Assembly: GCA_963823245.1 (NCBI GenBank) | Contig: CAWGKQ010000008.1 | Span: 310,001 to 374,000 of the forward strand | DNA: 64,000 nt | DNA from: JAWVFM01 sp963823245 | Lineage (GTDB): Bacteria; Actinomycetota; Thermoleophilia; Solirubrobacterales; 70-9 | Direction of reading: 5' to 3' | Part shown: positions 26,934-37,592 of the stretch, piece after piece | Numbering within the stretch: the stretch's first letter is position 1 | Layout of the letters: every line of letters starts with the position of its first letter | Notes under the pieces: generated by a model | Database searches by the model: none | Told to the model about the DNA's origin: nothing | What the model saw: the letters and a program-made list of their open reading frames with translations, nothing else | Translations under genes and position numbers: made by a program

Positions 26934-27459
26934 TCAGGCGGCTGCGCCTGCCGGCGGCTCGAGCACGATCGTTTCGTCGCGAAGCCGCAGCGTCCCGCGG
27001 ATGCCCGTTGCGCCGACGAAACGGATCTCCGCTCTGCGCTGCACCCTCGCGGCCCGCCTGCCAAGCGGAGCGTCGACGATCCGCAGGGGACCCGAGCCGA
27101 TCACCTTGAGGAGCGTCCCGTTCTGAGTCCCGAACCGGCCGTCCGGCCGCGGAAGATGCCGAGCACGCCCACCGTGTGGTCGACCCCCGAGGCGCCGGCG
27201 TCGACCTCCGTGAACCGCCGCGGGCTCGAGGTGCGCCACGCGTTGACGAGCGGGGCGAGCGCGTCGCGGGAGAAGAAGCCCTGGGGATTGCGGATCGATC
27301 TCTCCCGGGATCGACTCGGTCTGCGCCTCGATGACGCGAGGCGCCGGCTCGCGCTCGACCGTGGTCGTCGAACCGGTGCCGCCCCCGCCCGAGCCGCAGC
27401 CCGCGAGAGCCGCGCAGGCGAGCGCCGCAAGGCTGAGCCGCTCCCGATGCGGCCCTCAC
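26934..27459 (-). CDS. Putative lipoprotein (three frameshifts)
   Basis: With one G removed near 27450 the gene starts MRPHRERLSLAALACAALAG followed by the lipobox Cys and a GSGGGG linker, a clear lipoprotein signal. A second shift near 27295 leads to SIRNPQGFFSRDALAPLVNA and a third near 27150 to GTQNGTLLKVIGSGPLRIVD, ending LEPPAGAAA. The corrected length is about 174 aa. Function unknown. Its GTG overlaps the stop of the upstream unknown gene (GTGA). Confidence 0.6.
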
Positions 27460-28265
27460 TCGGGGAACACCACCAGTACCCGGCCGACGCCCGCCTTCGC
27501 CTTGTCGCGAAGAACTCGCCAGCTCTGAGCCGGGGTGTAGTCGGCGCTCTTCTCGCCGCTGGCTCCGGCGAAGGCATGAATGTTGCAGGCCTTCGCCGCA
27601 GCGGTCCAGTCCTTGGCCTGGTCGAGCGGCGGGCCGTAGTAGATCTCCGGGAGGGCCCTCCGACCCGGGCCGGAGGCGACCGCGCAGATGTCGCGCCGCA
27701 GGCTCCAGCCGTTCGTGCATTTGTCGCCGCTGCATGGGGCGGTGCCGACGTCGTAGTAGGGCCGGCCGAGCTTGGGGACGGAGACCGCGCCGGCCACCAG
27801 CGAAACGCTCACCTTCGGTGGAGCGATCAGGTCGTAGCCGGGCTCGATGTCGCCGCCCACGGCGGCGGTCTCGTGCGAGTCGAGCTGGAGCCCCCGGAGC
27901 GTGAGCGCCTGGCGGCGCCCGGCCTCGTGAGCCGTCTTCGCGGTGAGCGCCTGGTCACCGTTCCCGCCCGCCCCCAGCAGCGCGTTGCTGGCGGCGTAGA
28001 CGATCGTGACCGAGCCCCCGCGGCGGTGGTCGTGGAAGCCGCGCGCGGCGGAATTGAGCGCCTCGTGAAGGTCGCGGTGGAGCGTTTCCGACCCCGGGCA
28101 CTTGGGCCGGCAGCGCGGGTGCGTCGTCGCTACGCGCCTACCGGCGATGGAAACCGAGATCCGGGCGATGCCGCCCCCACCGCCGCGCGCCGTGGCCAGG
28201 ATTCGCGCGTCGGCGCTCTCGGCGCGAAGCGCTCGGCGGTCGAAGTCGGCCAGACGCCCGGTCAC
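27456..28265 (-). CDS. Unknown protein, possibly exported
   Basis: A 269-aa protein I do not recognise. Segments include GRLADFDRRALRAESADARI, HPRCRPKCPG, a Cys pair in GTAPCSGDKCTNGW and SLRRDICAVASG, and the C-terminal DKAKAGVGRVLVVFPE. The frame stays open upstream to the metK stop through a Pro-rich stretch but has no start codon there, so GTG 28265 is used; the true N-terminus may be lost to a frameshift. Paired with the lipoprotein downstream. Confidence 0.55.
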   Translation of the reverse strand: MTGRLADFDRRALRAESADARILATARGGGGGIARISVSIAGRRVATTHPRCRPKCPGSETLHRDLHEALNSAARGFHDHRRGGSVTIVYAASNALLGAGGNGDQALTAKTAHEAGRRQALTLRGLQLDSHETAAVGGDIEPGYDLIAPPKVSVSLVAGAVSVPKLGRPYYDVGTAPCSGDKCTNGWSLRRDICAVASGPGRRALPEIYYGPPLDQAKDWTAAAKACNIHAFAGASGEKSADYTPAQSWRVLRDKAKAGVGRVLVVFPE

Positions 28266-28325
28266 GAAGAGCCGCGGCAGCGGCGGCGGCCGCGACTGTC
28301 CTTGTGAACTTTCCGGAGGAGTGCG

Positions 28326-29586
28326 TCAGGCTGCGCTGGGCGCCGTGGCCTCGAGGCCCGCCGCGCGACGGAGCTCGTCAACGCGATCGGTCCGCTCCCA
28401 CGAGAAGTCGTGATCGGTGCGGCCGAAGTGGCCGTATGCGGCGGTCTTCTGGTAGATCGGGCGGTGCAGGTCGAGGTACGAGCGGAACGCTGCCGGGCGC
28501 AGGTCGAAGACCTCGTCGACGATCTTCGAGATCTGGCCGTCCGGAAGCTTCCCGGTGCCGTATGTCTGGACCATCAGCGATACCGGATGTGCGACCCCGA
28601 TCGCGTAGGCGACCTGAACCTCGCAGCGATCCGCGAGGCCGGCGGCGACGACGTTCTTCGCCGCGTACCGGGCCGCGTAGGCCGCCGAGCGGTCGACCTT
28701 CGAGGGATCCTTGCCCGAGAAGGCGCCGCCCCCGTGCCGCGCCGCGCCGCCGTAGGTGTCGACGATGATCTTCCGCCCGGTGAGGCCGGCGTCGCCCATC
28801 GGTCCCCCCGACGACGAACTTGCCGGTCGGGTTGACGAGGAACTCCTCGAAGAGCTCCTTCTCGGTGAAGAGCTCCTTGTACTCCTCGTGGAGGACCGGC
28901 TCGACCACGTGCTCCCAGAGGTCGTTCTTGATCAGTGTCTCGCCGTCGATGCCGTCCTTGTGCTGGGTCGAGATCAGGAGCTTCGTGATCTCCACCGGCC
29001 GGTCGTTCTCGTAGCGGACGGTCACCTGGGTCTTGCCGTCCGGCCGCAGGTAGGGCACGACTTCGGCCTTCCGCACCTCGGCCAGGCGACGGGCGAGCGT
29101 GTGAGCGACCTGGATCGGCATCGGCATCAGCGCCCGCGTCTCCCGCGTCGCGTAGCCGAACATCATCCCCTGGTCGCCGGCCCCGGCCCGGTCGAGCTCG
29201 TCCTCGTCGTTCGGGTCGGTTCGCGCCTCGTAGGCCGTATCGACGCCCTGGGCGATATCGGCCGACTGCTCGTCGATGGCGGTGACGACCGCGCACGTGT
29301 CGGCGTCGAAGCCGTACTTGGCGCGGTCGTAGCCGATGCCGTGGATCGTCTCGCGGACGATCTTCGGGATGTCGACGTAGGTCTGCGTCGATATCTCTCC
29401 CGCCACGACGACGAGGCCGGTGTTGACGAGGCACTCGCAGGCGACGCGGCCCTGTGGGTCGTCGCGCATGACCGCGTCGAGGACGCCATCCGACAGCTGA
29501 TCGCAGATCTTGTCGGGGTGCCCCTCGGTAACCGATTCCGAGGTGAAGAGGTGCTCGTTATCTGAAAGCGCTTGGAGGTGGCTCAT
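28326..29586 (-). CDS. metK: S-adenosylmethionine synthetase (frameshifted)
   Basis: MetK makes SAM from methionine and ATP. N-part: FTSESVTEGHPDKICDQLSD, then GAGDQGMMFGYA. C-part in another frame: GDAGLTGRKIIVDTYGG, GGGAFSGKDPSKVDRSAAY and YAIGVAHPVS. Removing one G from the six-G run at about 28804-28809 restores VGGPMGDAGLTGRK and about 419 aa. ATG 29586 has a GGAGAAA ribosome site. Neighbour of priA as in many actinobacteria. Confidence 0.95.
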
Positions 29587-31520
29587 TTTCTCCGTTGGTC
29601 GGGGGGCGCGACTGTAGCGAACCCGAACCCACCAGAAGCCGGCCATCGGTGTCGAGATCGTGCGTCGTGGCGGTGACCGCGAGCCCGAGACCCTTGAGCT
29701 GATGGAAGTCGCCCGAGAAGGTGGTGTACGCAGGATCGTTCGCCAGGCCGGCCTGCTCGCCGAGCGTCACCAGCCCCCGAAGGTCCAGGTAGCCCGATCA
29801 GCGAGGTCGGCGAGCTGAGCCCGTCCGTCGAGGCGGTGTAGTTGGAGCTCTCGGCGAGCCCGCCGCGCGCGGCAGCCGCTACGCCGATGGGGTTCGTCGC
29901 CACGATGAGCTCCTTCCCCACGATGGCGTAGCTCAACTCGACCGCGGGCGAGACGTCGAGCGTCTGGACCTGGACGCCGCCGACGTCCCTCGTGCGGAAG
30001 CCACCGGACCCGCCCGCCTGCGACGAGCCCAGTGCGTGGGCGAGCGGAGCCTCGAGCCGCACGAGCGTCGCGCGGGCCGCTTTCGGGTCGATGTCCGTCC
30101 CAAGGTAGAGCGCGTAGGGCGCACCCCCGGGCGGGGCCGGCTCGAGCGCGAGAGCGCCCTCCTTTCCGAGGGCGGTCTCGAGATCGCTGGTGAGGTTGAC
30201 GCCCGAGGCTTGCTGGGCGCTCTTCACCGCCCCCGTCAGGGCCCGCGCGAGGCCGGGCTCCTGGGTGCTCGCCTGGGCGAGCAGCGATGAGATCGCGTGC
30301 CCCGGGTCGCCGATCCCGAAGTAGGCGAGCGTCTTCGCGGGCAGCTTGGCGGCCAGCGTGGGGTCGAAGGTGGGGAAGGCGGCGAAGAAGCCCGGTTTCT
30401 CCGAGGCCCGCTTGGGGTCGAGAGCGCTGCGAATCCGCAGCTCCAGGCCATCGGACGCGGCGGTGAGGCCAATCGCAACGCCGTTCGTCGACCTCGGCGC
30501 GAAGAACGGCGCCAGCGGCGCGAGCAGGCCGGTCGGACGCCCGGCGACGGCGGCCGCGCCGGCGGAGGAGAGATAGGCGTCCGCGACGCGCTGGGCAGGA
30601 AGCTCGTCGCGGATAGCCGCTGCCGGCGAGTCGCTGAGCGGAGTCGCCCCCTGGGCGCCCGTCGCGACGTCGATAGCTGCTTCCGTTCCGGCCGTCGTCC
30701 CGATGACGAGGAATCCAGCGACGATGGCGGACGCGACGCCGCGGCGGCCGCGGACCAGGTGGACCCCGCGATACGGGATCGTCTCGCTGCCGGGTCCGGC
30801 GAGCTGCCGCTGATAGCGCTCGGCGAGCGCCTGATTTCCCACCCCCAGGAGCTCGACCTCCTGCGGCGCGCCCGCCGCCGGCAGCAGAGCGAGTGCCGCC
30901 TCGTCCCCAAGCCAGGGGCGCACGTCCTCCGTGAAGCTCGGGGCGGACCGACCCACCGCCGGAACCTGCGCCAGCAGGCGCCCGCCGATCTGGCTCGAGA
31001 GCACCGGCAGGCGAGCGAGGATCGCCGTCGCCTGGCGGTACTGGTCGCTGGAGGCGTCGGTGTCCACATGGACGTAGGCGAGGGCGTCCGCCGGCACGAG
31101 GCTCGCCGCGTCGTCGGGCGGGGGGCAGACGTCTCCGCCCGGGTACTGGCAGGGCAGCGCGGGAACCGCGAACACCCACAGCGCGGCGAGGGCCACCAGG
31201 ACGGCGGCGAACAGCGCGACGCGGCGGCGTATGTAGACATCGAGGCCACCCCAGGCCGCCCCGACGGCAGCGGCGACGTCGCCGATGGCGAGCCCCAGCT
31301 CCCGCCCGACCTCGGCCACGTAGGAGCCCGCTGCGGCCAGGGCCCGGCCAATCGCCCGCAGAGCCGCACCCAGCCCGGCCACGATTCCCCCGAGTGCCGC
31401 CAGAACGGGCCCGCGCTGGCCGACGGGCCGCCTGGTGACGCGCGGGCGCTGCGGTCTGGGCACCCGCCTGCGCCGTAGCCGCGGTCGGCGCAGCCGCCGC
31501 TTCGGGACCTGAGACGGCAT
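29558..31520 (-). CDS. DUF3352-like membrane-anchored protein (frameshifted)
   Basis: A ~653-aa protein. A very basic N-terminus (RRLRRPRLRRRR) and an Ala/Gly-rich region precede one membrane helix (about 100-120, RRVALFAAVLVALAALWVFA), so the large C-terminal domain is outside. That domain begins VPADALAYVHVD and repeats segments such as GFLVIGTTAGTEAA and KTLAYFGIGD, like DUF3352. One extra G near 29793 breaks SLIGYLDLRGLVTLGEQ. The end overlaps metK by 29 bp. Function unknown. Confidence 0.72.
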
Positions 31521-31577
31521 CTCGACCGACGCCTTGCGGCTGCGCCTCGGGAGGCGTGGGCCGGGGCAACCGGGGCC

Positions 31578-32910
31578 TCACGCCGCGTCCTTGTAGCGGG
31601 ACTTCCGCGGCACGAAGTCGATCACCAGGGGCACTCCCTCGAGCGCGTATGCCTCGCGCAGGCGGTTCTCGAGGTGGTACGCCCAGTCACGGGAGATCAG
31701 CCGGCGGTCGTTCACCTGGATCGCGAACCGGGGCGGGCGGCGGCCGACCTGGGCGGCGTAGTACAGGCGCAGGCGCCGTCCGCGCTTCGCGGGCGGGGGC
31801 GTGCGCGCGACGACGCTGTCGACGAAGCGGTTGAGCTCGGGTGTGGCGATACGCGATGCGCGCCGGTCCGCGAGGTCGCCGGCGCGCTCGAGAAGCTTGG
31901 GGACGTTGCGCCCCGTGAGCGCCGAGGCGGTGACGACCGGCGGGCGCTGGCGCAGCCGCCTGGCGAGCCGAGCCGTGGCGTCCTCGAGGTCGGTGCGCCC
32001 GACGTCCCACTTGTTGAGCGCCACGAGCGTCGCGCACCCCGTCTTCATCGCGAGCTCGGCCACGCGGAGGTCCTCGGAGGTCACGCCCTCCGAGGCGTCG
32101 CAGACCACGAGGGCGACGTCGGCTCGCTCGGCCGCCCGCTCGGATCGAAGCTGGGCGTAGTAGTCCACGGTGCCCGCCACCTTCGTGCGGCGGCGAAGTC
32201 CGGCCGTATCGACGAGAACGAGCGATCGCCCGTCGAGCTCGAGCTCGGTATCGATCGCGTCGCGCGTCGTGCCCGCGCGCTCGGAGACGATCACGCGATC
32301 GGAGCCCAGGAAGGCGTTGACGAGCGAGGACTTGCCGACGTTGGGGCGCCCGATCACCGCGATCCGGACGCTCTCGCCGTCCTCTTCGTCAACCTCCGTC
32401 GCCGCATCAGCGGCCAGCTCCGCCAGGCGGTCGAGCAGGTCGCCGGTGCCCGAGCCCCTGCGCGGCCGAGACCGCGAACGGCTCGCCCAGCCCGAGGCGG
32501 CCAAGCTCCGCGGCCGAGGCAATGTCCTCCGGGCGGTCGACCTTGTTCGCCGCGACGACGACCGGCACCTCCGCGCGCCGGAGGATGTCGGCGACCTCGG
32601 CGTCACCCTGGCGCAGCCCGGCGCGAGCGTCGAGAACGAGCACGATCGCGTCGGCCTCCTGGATCGCGGTTCGAGCCTGCGACTGAACGGCTCGGGCGAG
32701 CGAGTCCTCGGCCGCGAGGTCCACACCGCCCGTGTCGACGAGGCGGAACTCCACCCCGTTCCACTCGCAGGCAACCGCCTTGCGATCGCGAGTCACGCCG
32801 GCCTCGGCGTGCACGACCGCCTCCCGGCCACCCGCCAGCCGGTTCACCAGGGTCGACTTGCCGACGTTCGGGAAGCCGACGACCGCGATCTCGGGCCTCC
32901 TGATCGTCAC
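31578..32910 (-). CDS. der: GTPase Der (frameshifted)
   Basis: A ribosome-assembly GTPase with two G domains: GFPNVGKSTLVNRL ... NKVD, and GRPNVGKSSLVNAFLG ... NKWD, followed by a KH-like domain ending DFVPRKSRYKDAA. The GTG at 32910 overlaps the cmk stop. One extra G near 32455 breaks AAQGLGTGDLLDRLAE; corrected length about 443 aa. The gene follows cmk as usual. Confidence 0.95.
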
Positions 32911-33548
32911 GCGAGCATCCCGCGCTCGCAGGCGAGATCGATGATCCTCTCGACGACGTCGCCGACATCGAGTCCGCTGGTGTCGATCCGCACGGCGTCC
33001 TCGGCAGGCCGAAGCGCCCCATGCTCGCGCGTCTCGTCGCGGCCGTCCCGCTCGGCCTGCGCCGCCAGGACCTCCGTGGCGTGCTCGCCGGTCTGCGCCG
33101 CGCGACGGCGGGCGCGCTCGGCGGGATCGGCGGTCAGGAAGACCTTGAGCTCGGCGTCCGGGACGACGACGGTGCCGATGTCGCGGCCCTCGGCCACCCA
33201 GTCACCGGCTGCGACCAGCGCGCGCTGCCGCTCCACCATGGCGGCCCTGACCTCCGGATGCACCGAGACGCGCGACGCCGCCTCGCTCACCTCCGATGAG
33301 CGGATCGCGTCGGTGACGTCCTCGCCATCCAGCCTCACTCGAGCGCCATCGATCGAGATCGCAGGGGCCGATGCGATGGGCTCGACATCCCCGCCATCGC
33401 CGAGATCGGCGCCGGCGCGAATCGCGGCCAGAGCGACGCAGCGGTACATCGCTCCCGAGTCGAGATACGTCGCGCCGAGCTCGGCCGCGAGCGCGCGAGC
33501 GACGGTTGACTTTCCGGCCCCAGCCGGGCCGTCGATCGCTATCACCAT
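32907..33548 (-). CDS. cmk: Cytidylate kinase
   Basis: A 213-aa CMP/dCMP kinase. MVIAIDGPAGAGKSTVARAL holds the P-loop; LGATYLDSGAMYRCVAL and WVAEGRDIGTVVVPDAELKV are family signatures. ATG 33548 faces the divergent cupin gene 53 bp away. GTGA coupling to der. Confidence 0.96.
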   Translation of the reverse strand: MVIAIDGPAGAGKSTVARALAAELGATYLDSGAMYRCVALAAIRAGADLGDGGDVEPIASAPAISIDGARVRLDGEDVTDAIRSSEVSEAASRVSVHPEVRAAMVERQRALVAAGDWVAEGRDIGTVVVPDAELKVFLTADPAERARRRAAQTGEHATEVLAAQAERDGRDETREHGALRPAEDAVRIDTSGLDVGDVVERIIDLACERGMLA

Positions 33549-33600
33549 CAGAATGCCTGCGCAGGATAGAGTCGGACCGGTAGTCGACATGGAGGAGCGA

Positions 33601-33929
33601 TGCGCAGCTGGGACATCTCGACCCTTGAGGTGAAGCCGCACCAGCCGGAGGTGCTGGACTCGGAGTCGGAGGGCCGCGCGATCGTGATCCAGCTCCCCGC
33701 CGGTGAGCGCCTTCGGGAGCATCAGGTCCACGAGCGGGCGTCGCTGCTCGTGGTCGACGGACGGATCGAGGTCGACAACTCGGGCGGCGAGACGGTCGAC
33801 GGCGGGCCCGGTTTCCTGGCGGTCTTCGACCCCAACGAGCGCCATGAGGTGCGGGCCACGGAGGACTCGCGCCTGCTGCTCCTGCTCTCGCCCTGGCCGG
33901 GCGAGGGGCATCCCTCGAACCGCGAGTAA
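33601..33929 (+). CDS. Small cupin-domain protein
   Basis: A 109-aa cupin. REHQVHERASLLVVDGRIEV holds the motif-1 His residues (spaced HxxH) and Glu, and NERHEVRATEDSRLLLLLSP is motif 2. It has a strong GGAGGAG ribosome site. Lone plus-strand gene between cmk and aroA. Ligand and reaction unknown. Confidence 0.78.
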
Positions 33930-33933
33930 ATGG

Positions 33934-33979
33934 CGAACGTCCCGCGCTGGTGGCTATAGGCCCTACCGAGGGACGTTCG
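33934..33979. terminator. Inverted repeat between converging genes
   Basis: CGAACGTCCC (33934-33943) and GGGACGTTCG (33970-33979) pair perfectly, with a 26-nt loop. The right arm lies in the last codons of aroA. No T-tract, so it may be a bidirectional terminator or only a structural element. Confidence 0.5.
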
Positions 33980-35318
33980 GCGAATTCGTGAGGGCCGCCA
34001 GGTCGGACTCGAAGCCCGGGTAGCTCACCGAGACCGCTTCGAACCCCTCCACATCGACCCCGTCGCGGCTCGCCAGGCCGGCGATCGCGCCAAGCATCGC
34101 GAGGCGGTGGTCGCCGCGCGAATCGATCGTCCCGCCCTCGAGAGCCGCGCCGCCCCTGACCGCGAAGCCGTCCTCACGGGCCTCGATGTCGCCGCCGAGC
34201 GCCTCGAGCCCCTCGGCAACGCCGGCGATCCGGTCCGACTCCTTCGCGCGGAGCTCGGCGGCGCCCTCCACCACCGTCTCGCCCTCGGCGAAGCAGGCGG
34301 CCAGGGCCACCAGCGGGAGCTCGTCGATGGCGACGGCGACCTCCGCCGCCTGGACGCGCGTCGCAACGAGAGGGCCGCTTCGGGCGACGACGGTGCCACG
34401 CGGCTCGCCGCCCGGACCCATCGCCTCCTCCGTGACCCGAACCGCGGCGCCCATTCGGTTCAGGATCCCGAGCAGGCCGACGCGCGTCGGGTTGAGGCCG
34501 ACGGATGCGATCGTCACCTCGCTGCCCGGAACGATCGTCGCCGCCACCAGCCAGAAGGCCGCGGAGCTGAAGTCGCCGGGGACCTCGACTGCCTCGAGCT
34601 GGATCGCCTCGGCCGGCCCGACGCGGAGCTCGCGGGCCGGCGGGCCCCCGATGCCGGGCACGGTGCGGAGCTCGCGCGCTTCCACCCGGACCCCTCCCGC
34701 GCGCAGCATCCGCTCGGTGTGGTCGCGCGTGGGCGCGGGCTCGACCACGGCCGTCTCCCCCTCCGCCAGGAGGCCGGCGAGCAACAGGCAGGACTTCACC
34801 TGCGCGCTCGCCACCGAGAGGCTGTGCTCGGCTCCCCGTAGCGCTCGCCCCTTCACGCTGAGCGGGGGAAGCCGCCCGTCGCGGCAGGAGACCTCGGCGC
34901 CCATTGCCCGCAGCGGCTCGGCCACGCGGTCGACGGGCCGGGCGCGGATCGACTCGTCGCCGTCGAGAACCCAGGACCCACCGGGCTGCCCCGCCAGCCA
35001 GCCCGGGAGGATGCGCAGGAGGGTCCCGGCGTTGCCCACGTCGATCTCGGCCCCGGCGGCGCCTCGCAGGCCGGCGCCGCCGATCCTGACGTCGATCCCG
35101 CCCGGCGCGGACGCGGACGGCCCGATCTCCTCGATGTCCGCGCCAAGGGCGGCCACCGCGGCGAGGGTCGAGCGGGTGTCGGCCGCGTCGAGGTAGCCGC
35201 CGATCGTCGTCACTCCCTCCCCCATCGCCGCCAGGATTCCGGCGCGGTGGGAGATCGACTTGTCGGGCGGGGCGCGGAGCTCGCCGCTCAGCGGGCCGCG
35301 CGGCTCGAAGCGGCTCAT
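33963..35318 (-). CDS. aroA: 3-phosphoshikimate 1-carboxyvinyltransferase (EPSP synthase)
   Basis: A 451-aa shikimate-pathway enzyme. PPDKSISHRAGILAAMGEG (substrate-binding Lys/Ser), GNAGTLLRILPGWLAGQP, LRAKESDRIAGVAEGLEALG and DSRGDHRLAMLGAIAG are all typical. It joins PEP to shikimate-3-phosphate. ATG 35318 overlaps the tyrA stop, so the aromatic genes form one operon running aroF-tyrA-aroA. Confidence 0.96.
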   Translation of the reverse strand: MSRFEPRGPLSGELRAPPDKSISHRAGILAAMGEGVTTIGGYLDAADTRSTLAAVAALGADIEEIGPSASAPGGIDVRIGGAGLRGAAGAEIDVGNAGTLLRILPGWLAGQPGGSWVLDGDESIRARPVDRVAEPLRAMGAEVSCRDGRLPPLSVKGRALRGAEHSLSVASAQVKSCLLLAGLLAEGETAVVEPAPTRDHTERMLRAGGVRVEARELRTVPGIGGPPARELRVGPAEAIQLEAVEVPGDFSSAAFWLVAATIVPGSEVTIASVGLNPTRVGLLGILNRMGAAVRVTEEAMGPGGEPRGTVVARSGPLVATRVQAAEVAVAIDELPLVALAACFAEGETVVEGAAELRAKESDRIAGVAEGLEALGGDIEAREDGFAVRGGAALEGGTIDSRGDHRLAMLGAIAGLASRDGVDVEGFEAVSVSYPGFESDLAALTNSPNVPR

Positions 35319-36409
35319 TCTGGAGCGGACACCAGCGCGACCGCATGGCCGAGGTCGCGGACGACCTCGGCCGCGCGCTCGGCCTCGTCGGCGCCGGCGA
35401 CCCAGATCGAGATCGCGCCGGTTCGCATGTCGGAGGCCGGGTAGAGGGCCATGTCCTCGATGTTGACCTGGGCGCGCCCGAGGGCCAGCGCGACCTCCGC
35501 GACCGTCCCCGGCTCGTTTGACACCGTCATCCGCAGCTCCTGCAGCGTGCCCCCGGCCGCGCCGGCCTCGAGAAGCGCGCGCCTGTCCTCGCCCGCGGCG
35601 CGGTGCCACGAGTCGACGGCGTCGCGCTCGCCCACGCGGATCAGCTCGGCCGCTTCGGCAAGCCGGGTCGAGATCGCCTGGATCTGGTCGGCGACGCCAT
35701 CTCGGTTGGTCGCGAAGATGTCGGTCCAGATGGCGGGGTTGGCCCCGGCGACCCGGGTCGCGTCGCGAAAGCTCGGGCCCACCTCCGGCAGGCGCTCGGA
35801 CTCCTCCGCAAGCTCCGCCGCCGCCGTCGAGACCAGGGCGTTGGCGAGTACGTGCGGGAGGTGGCTGATCGTGGCCATCATGCGGTCATGCTCGGCCGGT
35901 TCGATCGCGGCCGGGCGGGCGCCGAGGTCGGCGATCGCCCGCTGGACGCGGTCGTAGTGGATGCCGCCTGTGCGATCGGTCGGCGTCAGGTACCAGCGTG
36001 CGCCCTCGAAGAGGTCGGCCCTCGCGTTCGCGACGCCTGCCGTCTCGGCACCCGCCAGCGGATGCCCGCCGACGAAGCGCTCGCTGCCGGCGAGGGCCGC
36101 GAGACCGGCGACGAGCTCGCGTTTGGTCGAGCCGACGTCGGTCACCGCCACGTCGCCGCCGCTGGAGGCGATGGCGTCGGCGACGAGGCCGGGGAGGGTG
36201 CGCACCGGGGCCGCGCAGAACGCGAGGTCCACGCCCTCGACGGCCTCGGCGACCGAGGCGGCGCCGCGATCCAGCGCTCCCAGCTCCAGCGCTCGCTCGA
36301 CGTTCCCTTGATCAGGGTCGTAGCCGGAGACATCGGCCTGAAGCCGCCGCCTCGCAGCGAGCCCGATCGAGCCGCCGATCAGGCCCACGCCGAGGACGGC
36401 GATCCTCAT
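35315..36409 (-). CDS. tyrA: Prephenate dehydrogenase with ACT domain
   Basis: A 364-aa tyrosine-pathway enzyme. NAD-binding MRIAVLGVGLIGGSIGLA, then DVGSTKRELVAGLAAL, FVGGHPLAGAETAGV and HDRMMATISHLPHVLANAL (prephenate pocket). A C-terminal ACT domain (about 290-355, MTVSNEPGTVAEVALALGRA) suggests feedback control by an amino acid. Overlaps aroF and aroA by ATGA. Confidence 0.94.
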   Translation of the reverse strand: MRIAVLGVGLIGGSIGLAARRRLQADVSGYDPDQGNVERALELGALDRGAASVAEAVEGVDLAFCAAPVRTLPGLVADAIASSGGDVAVTDVGSTKRELVAGLAALAGSERFVGGHPLAGAETAGVANARADLFEGARWYLTPTDRTGGIHYDRVQRAIADLGARPAAIEPAEHDRMMATISHLPHVLANALVSTAAAELAEESERLPEVGPSFRDATRVAGANPAIWTDIFATNRDGVADQIQAISTRLAEAAELIRVGERDAVDSWHRAAGEDRRALLEAGAAGGTLQELRMTVSNEPGTVAEVALALGRAQVNIEDMALYPASDMRTGAISIWVAGADEAERAAEVVRDLGHAVALVSAPE

Positions 36410-37491
36410 CCCTTGCGACGAGCTTCCACTGCGCCCGCAAGCCGGTCGCAGACGACGGCCGTCCGCTCCCAGTCGAGGCACGCATCGGTGACCGACTGCC
36501 CGTACGTCAGCTCGCCATCGCCGCCGAGGTCCTGGCGCCCGGCGACGATGAACGACTCGAGCATCACGCCGACGATCCCGCGGCTTCCGGCAGCGATCTG
36601 CTCGGCGATCTCCTTGGCCGCCGTCACCTGGCGATCGGGGTCCTTGGCGCTGTTGCCGTGCGAGGCGTCGATCACGAGCCGCTCGGGCAGTCCCGCGCCC
36701 CGCAGCAGCGCGAGCGCCGTCCCGACGTCGTGGGCCGAGTAGTTGGGGCCGTCGTCGCCGCCGCGAAGGATCACATGGCCCTCGGGGTTGCCGGTGGTGT
36801 AGAGGATCGCCGGGGCGCCCGCGTCGTCGATGCCCGCGAAGGCGTGCTCGGCGGCCGCCGCGCGCACCGCGTCGACAGCCACCTGCACGTTGCCGTCGGT
36901 GCGGTTCTTGAAGCCGATCGGCATCGAGAGGCCGGAGCCGAGCTGGCGGTGCGTCTGGCTCTCGCTCGTGCGAGCGCCGATCGCCCCCCAGGCCACGGTG
37001 TCGGCGATGTACTGCGGGGTGATCGGATCGAGGAACTCACAGCCCACCGGCAGCCCGACATCGAGCACGTCGAGCAGGAGCTCACGCGCGATCCGAAGGC
37101 CCGCGTTGACGTCGCCGGACCCGTCGAGGTGGGGATCGTTGATGAGGCCCTTCCAGCCGACGGTGGTCCGCGGCTTCTCGAAGTAGACCCGCATCACCAC
37201 GAGCAGGTCGTCGCGAAGCTCGTCCGCCGTCGCGGCGAGGCGCTGGGCATAGTCGAGGGCCGCCTCGGGGTCGTGGACGCTGCAGGGGCCGGCCACCACG
37301 AGCAGGCGGTCGTCGGAGCCGTCGAGCACCGCGGCCACCTCCTCGCGCCCGCGCACCACCGCCGCCGCGCGCCCATCGCCGAGCGGGAGCTCGTCGAGGA
37401 GCGTCGCCGGCGCGACCAGCTCGACGACCCGCTCGATGCGGCGGTCGCGAACCGAGTCTCCTGCGCGTTGACTTTCCGTACCGATGATCAT
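36406..37491 (-). CDS. 3-deoxy-7-phosphoheptulonate (DAHP) synthase, class I
   Basis: A 361-aa AroG/AroF-type enzyme catalysing the first step of the shikimate pathway. VVAGPCSVHDPEAALDYAQR, MRVYFEKPRTTVGWKGLIND, GFKNRTDGNVQVAVDA and VIDASHGNSAKD are the PEP and metal-site segments. ATG 37491 (MIIGTES) has a GAGAGGAAAC ribosome site. The upstream 130 nt are highly structured (see 37540-37592), which could mean attenuation. First gene of the aromatic operon. Confidence 0.95.
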   Translation of the reverse strand: MIIGTESQRAGDSVRDRRIERVVELVAPATLLDELPLGDGRAAAVVRGREEVAAVLDGSDDRLLVVAGPCSVHDPEAALDYAQRLAATADELRDDLLVVMRVYFEKPRTTVGWKGLINDPHLDGSGDVNAGLRIARELLLDVLDVGLPVGCEFLDPITPQYIADTVAWGAIGARTSESQTHRQLGSGLSMPIGFKNRTDGNVQVAVDAVRAAAAEHAFAGIDDAGAPAILYTTGNPEGHVILRGGDDGPNYSAHDVGTALALLRGAGLPERLVIDASHGNSAKDPDRQVTAAKEIAEQIAAGSRGIVGVMLESFIVAGRQDLGGDGELTYGQSVTDACLDWERTAVVCDRLAGAVEARRKG

Positions 37492-37539
37492 GCCGTCTTG
37501 TTTCCTCTCGTTCAAAAGCGTTGGGGTAGGGCGCAGTAC

Positions 37540-37592
37540 GGCGTCCGGAGGGGCAGTCCTGCTAGGGGCCGCTGTCGGCCAGGCCGGACGCC
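37540..37592 (-). promoter_or_regulatory. Branched stem-loop in the DAHP synthase leader
   Basis: A closing stem of 9 bp, GGCGTCCGG (37540-37548) with CCGGACGCC (37584-37592), encloses a short GCA/TGC hairpin and GGCCG-CTGT-CGGCC (37567-37580): a three-way-junction shape. Lies 49-101 nt upstream of the start codon. No known riboswitch consensus recognised. Confidence 0.4.
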
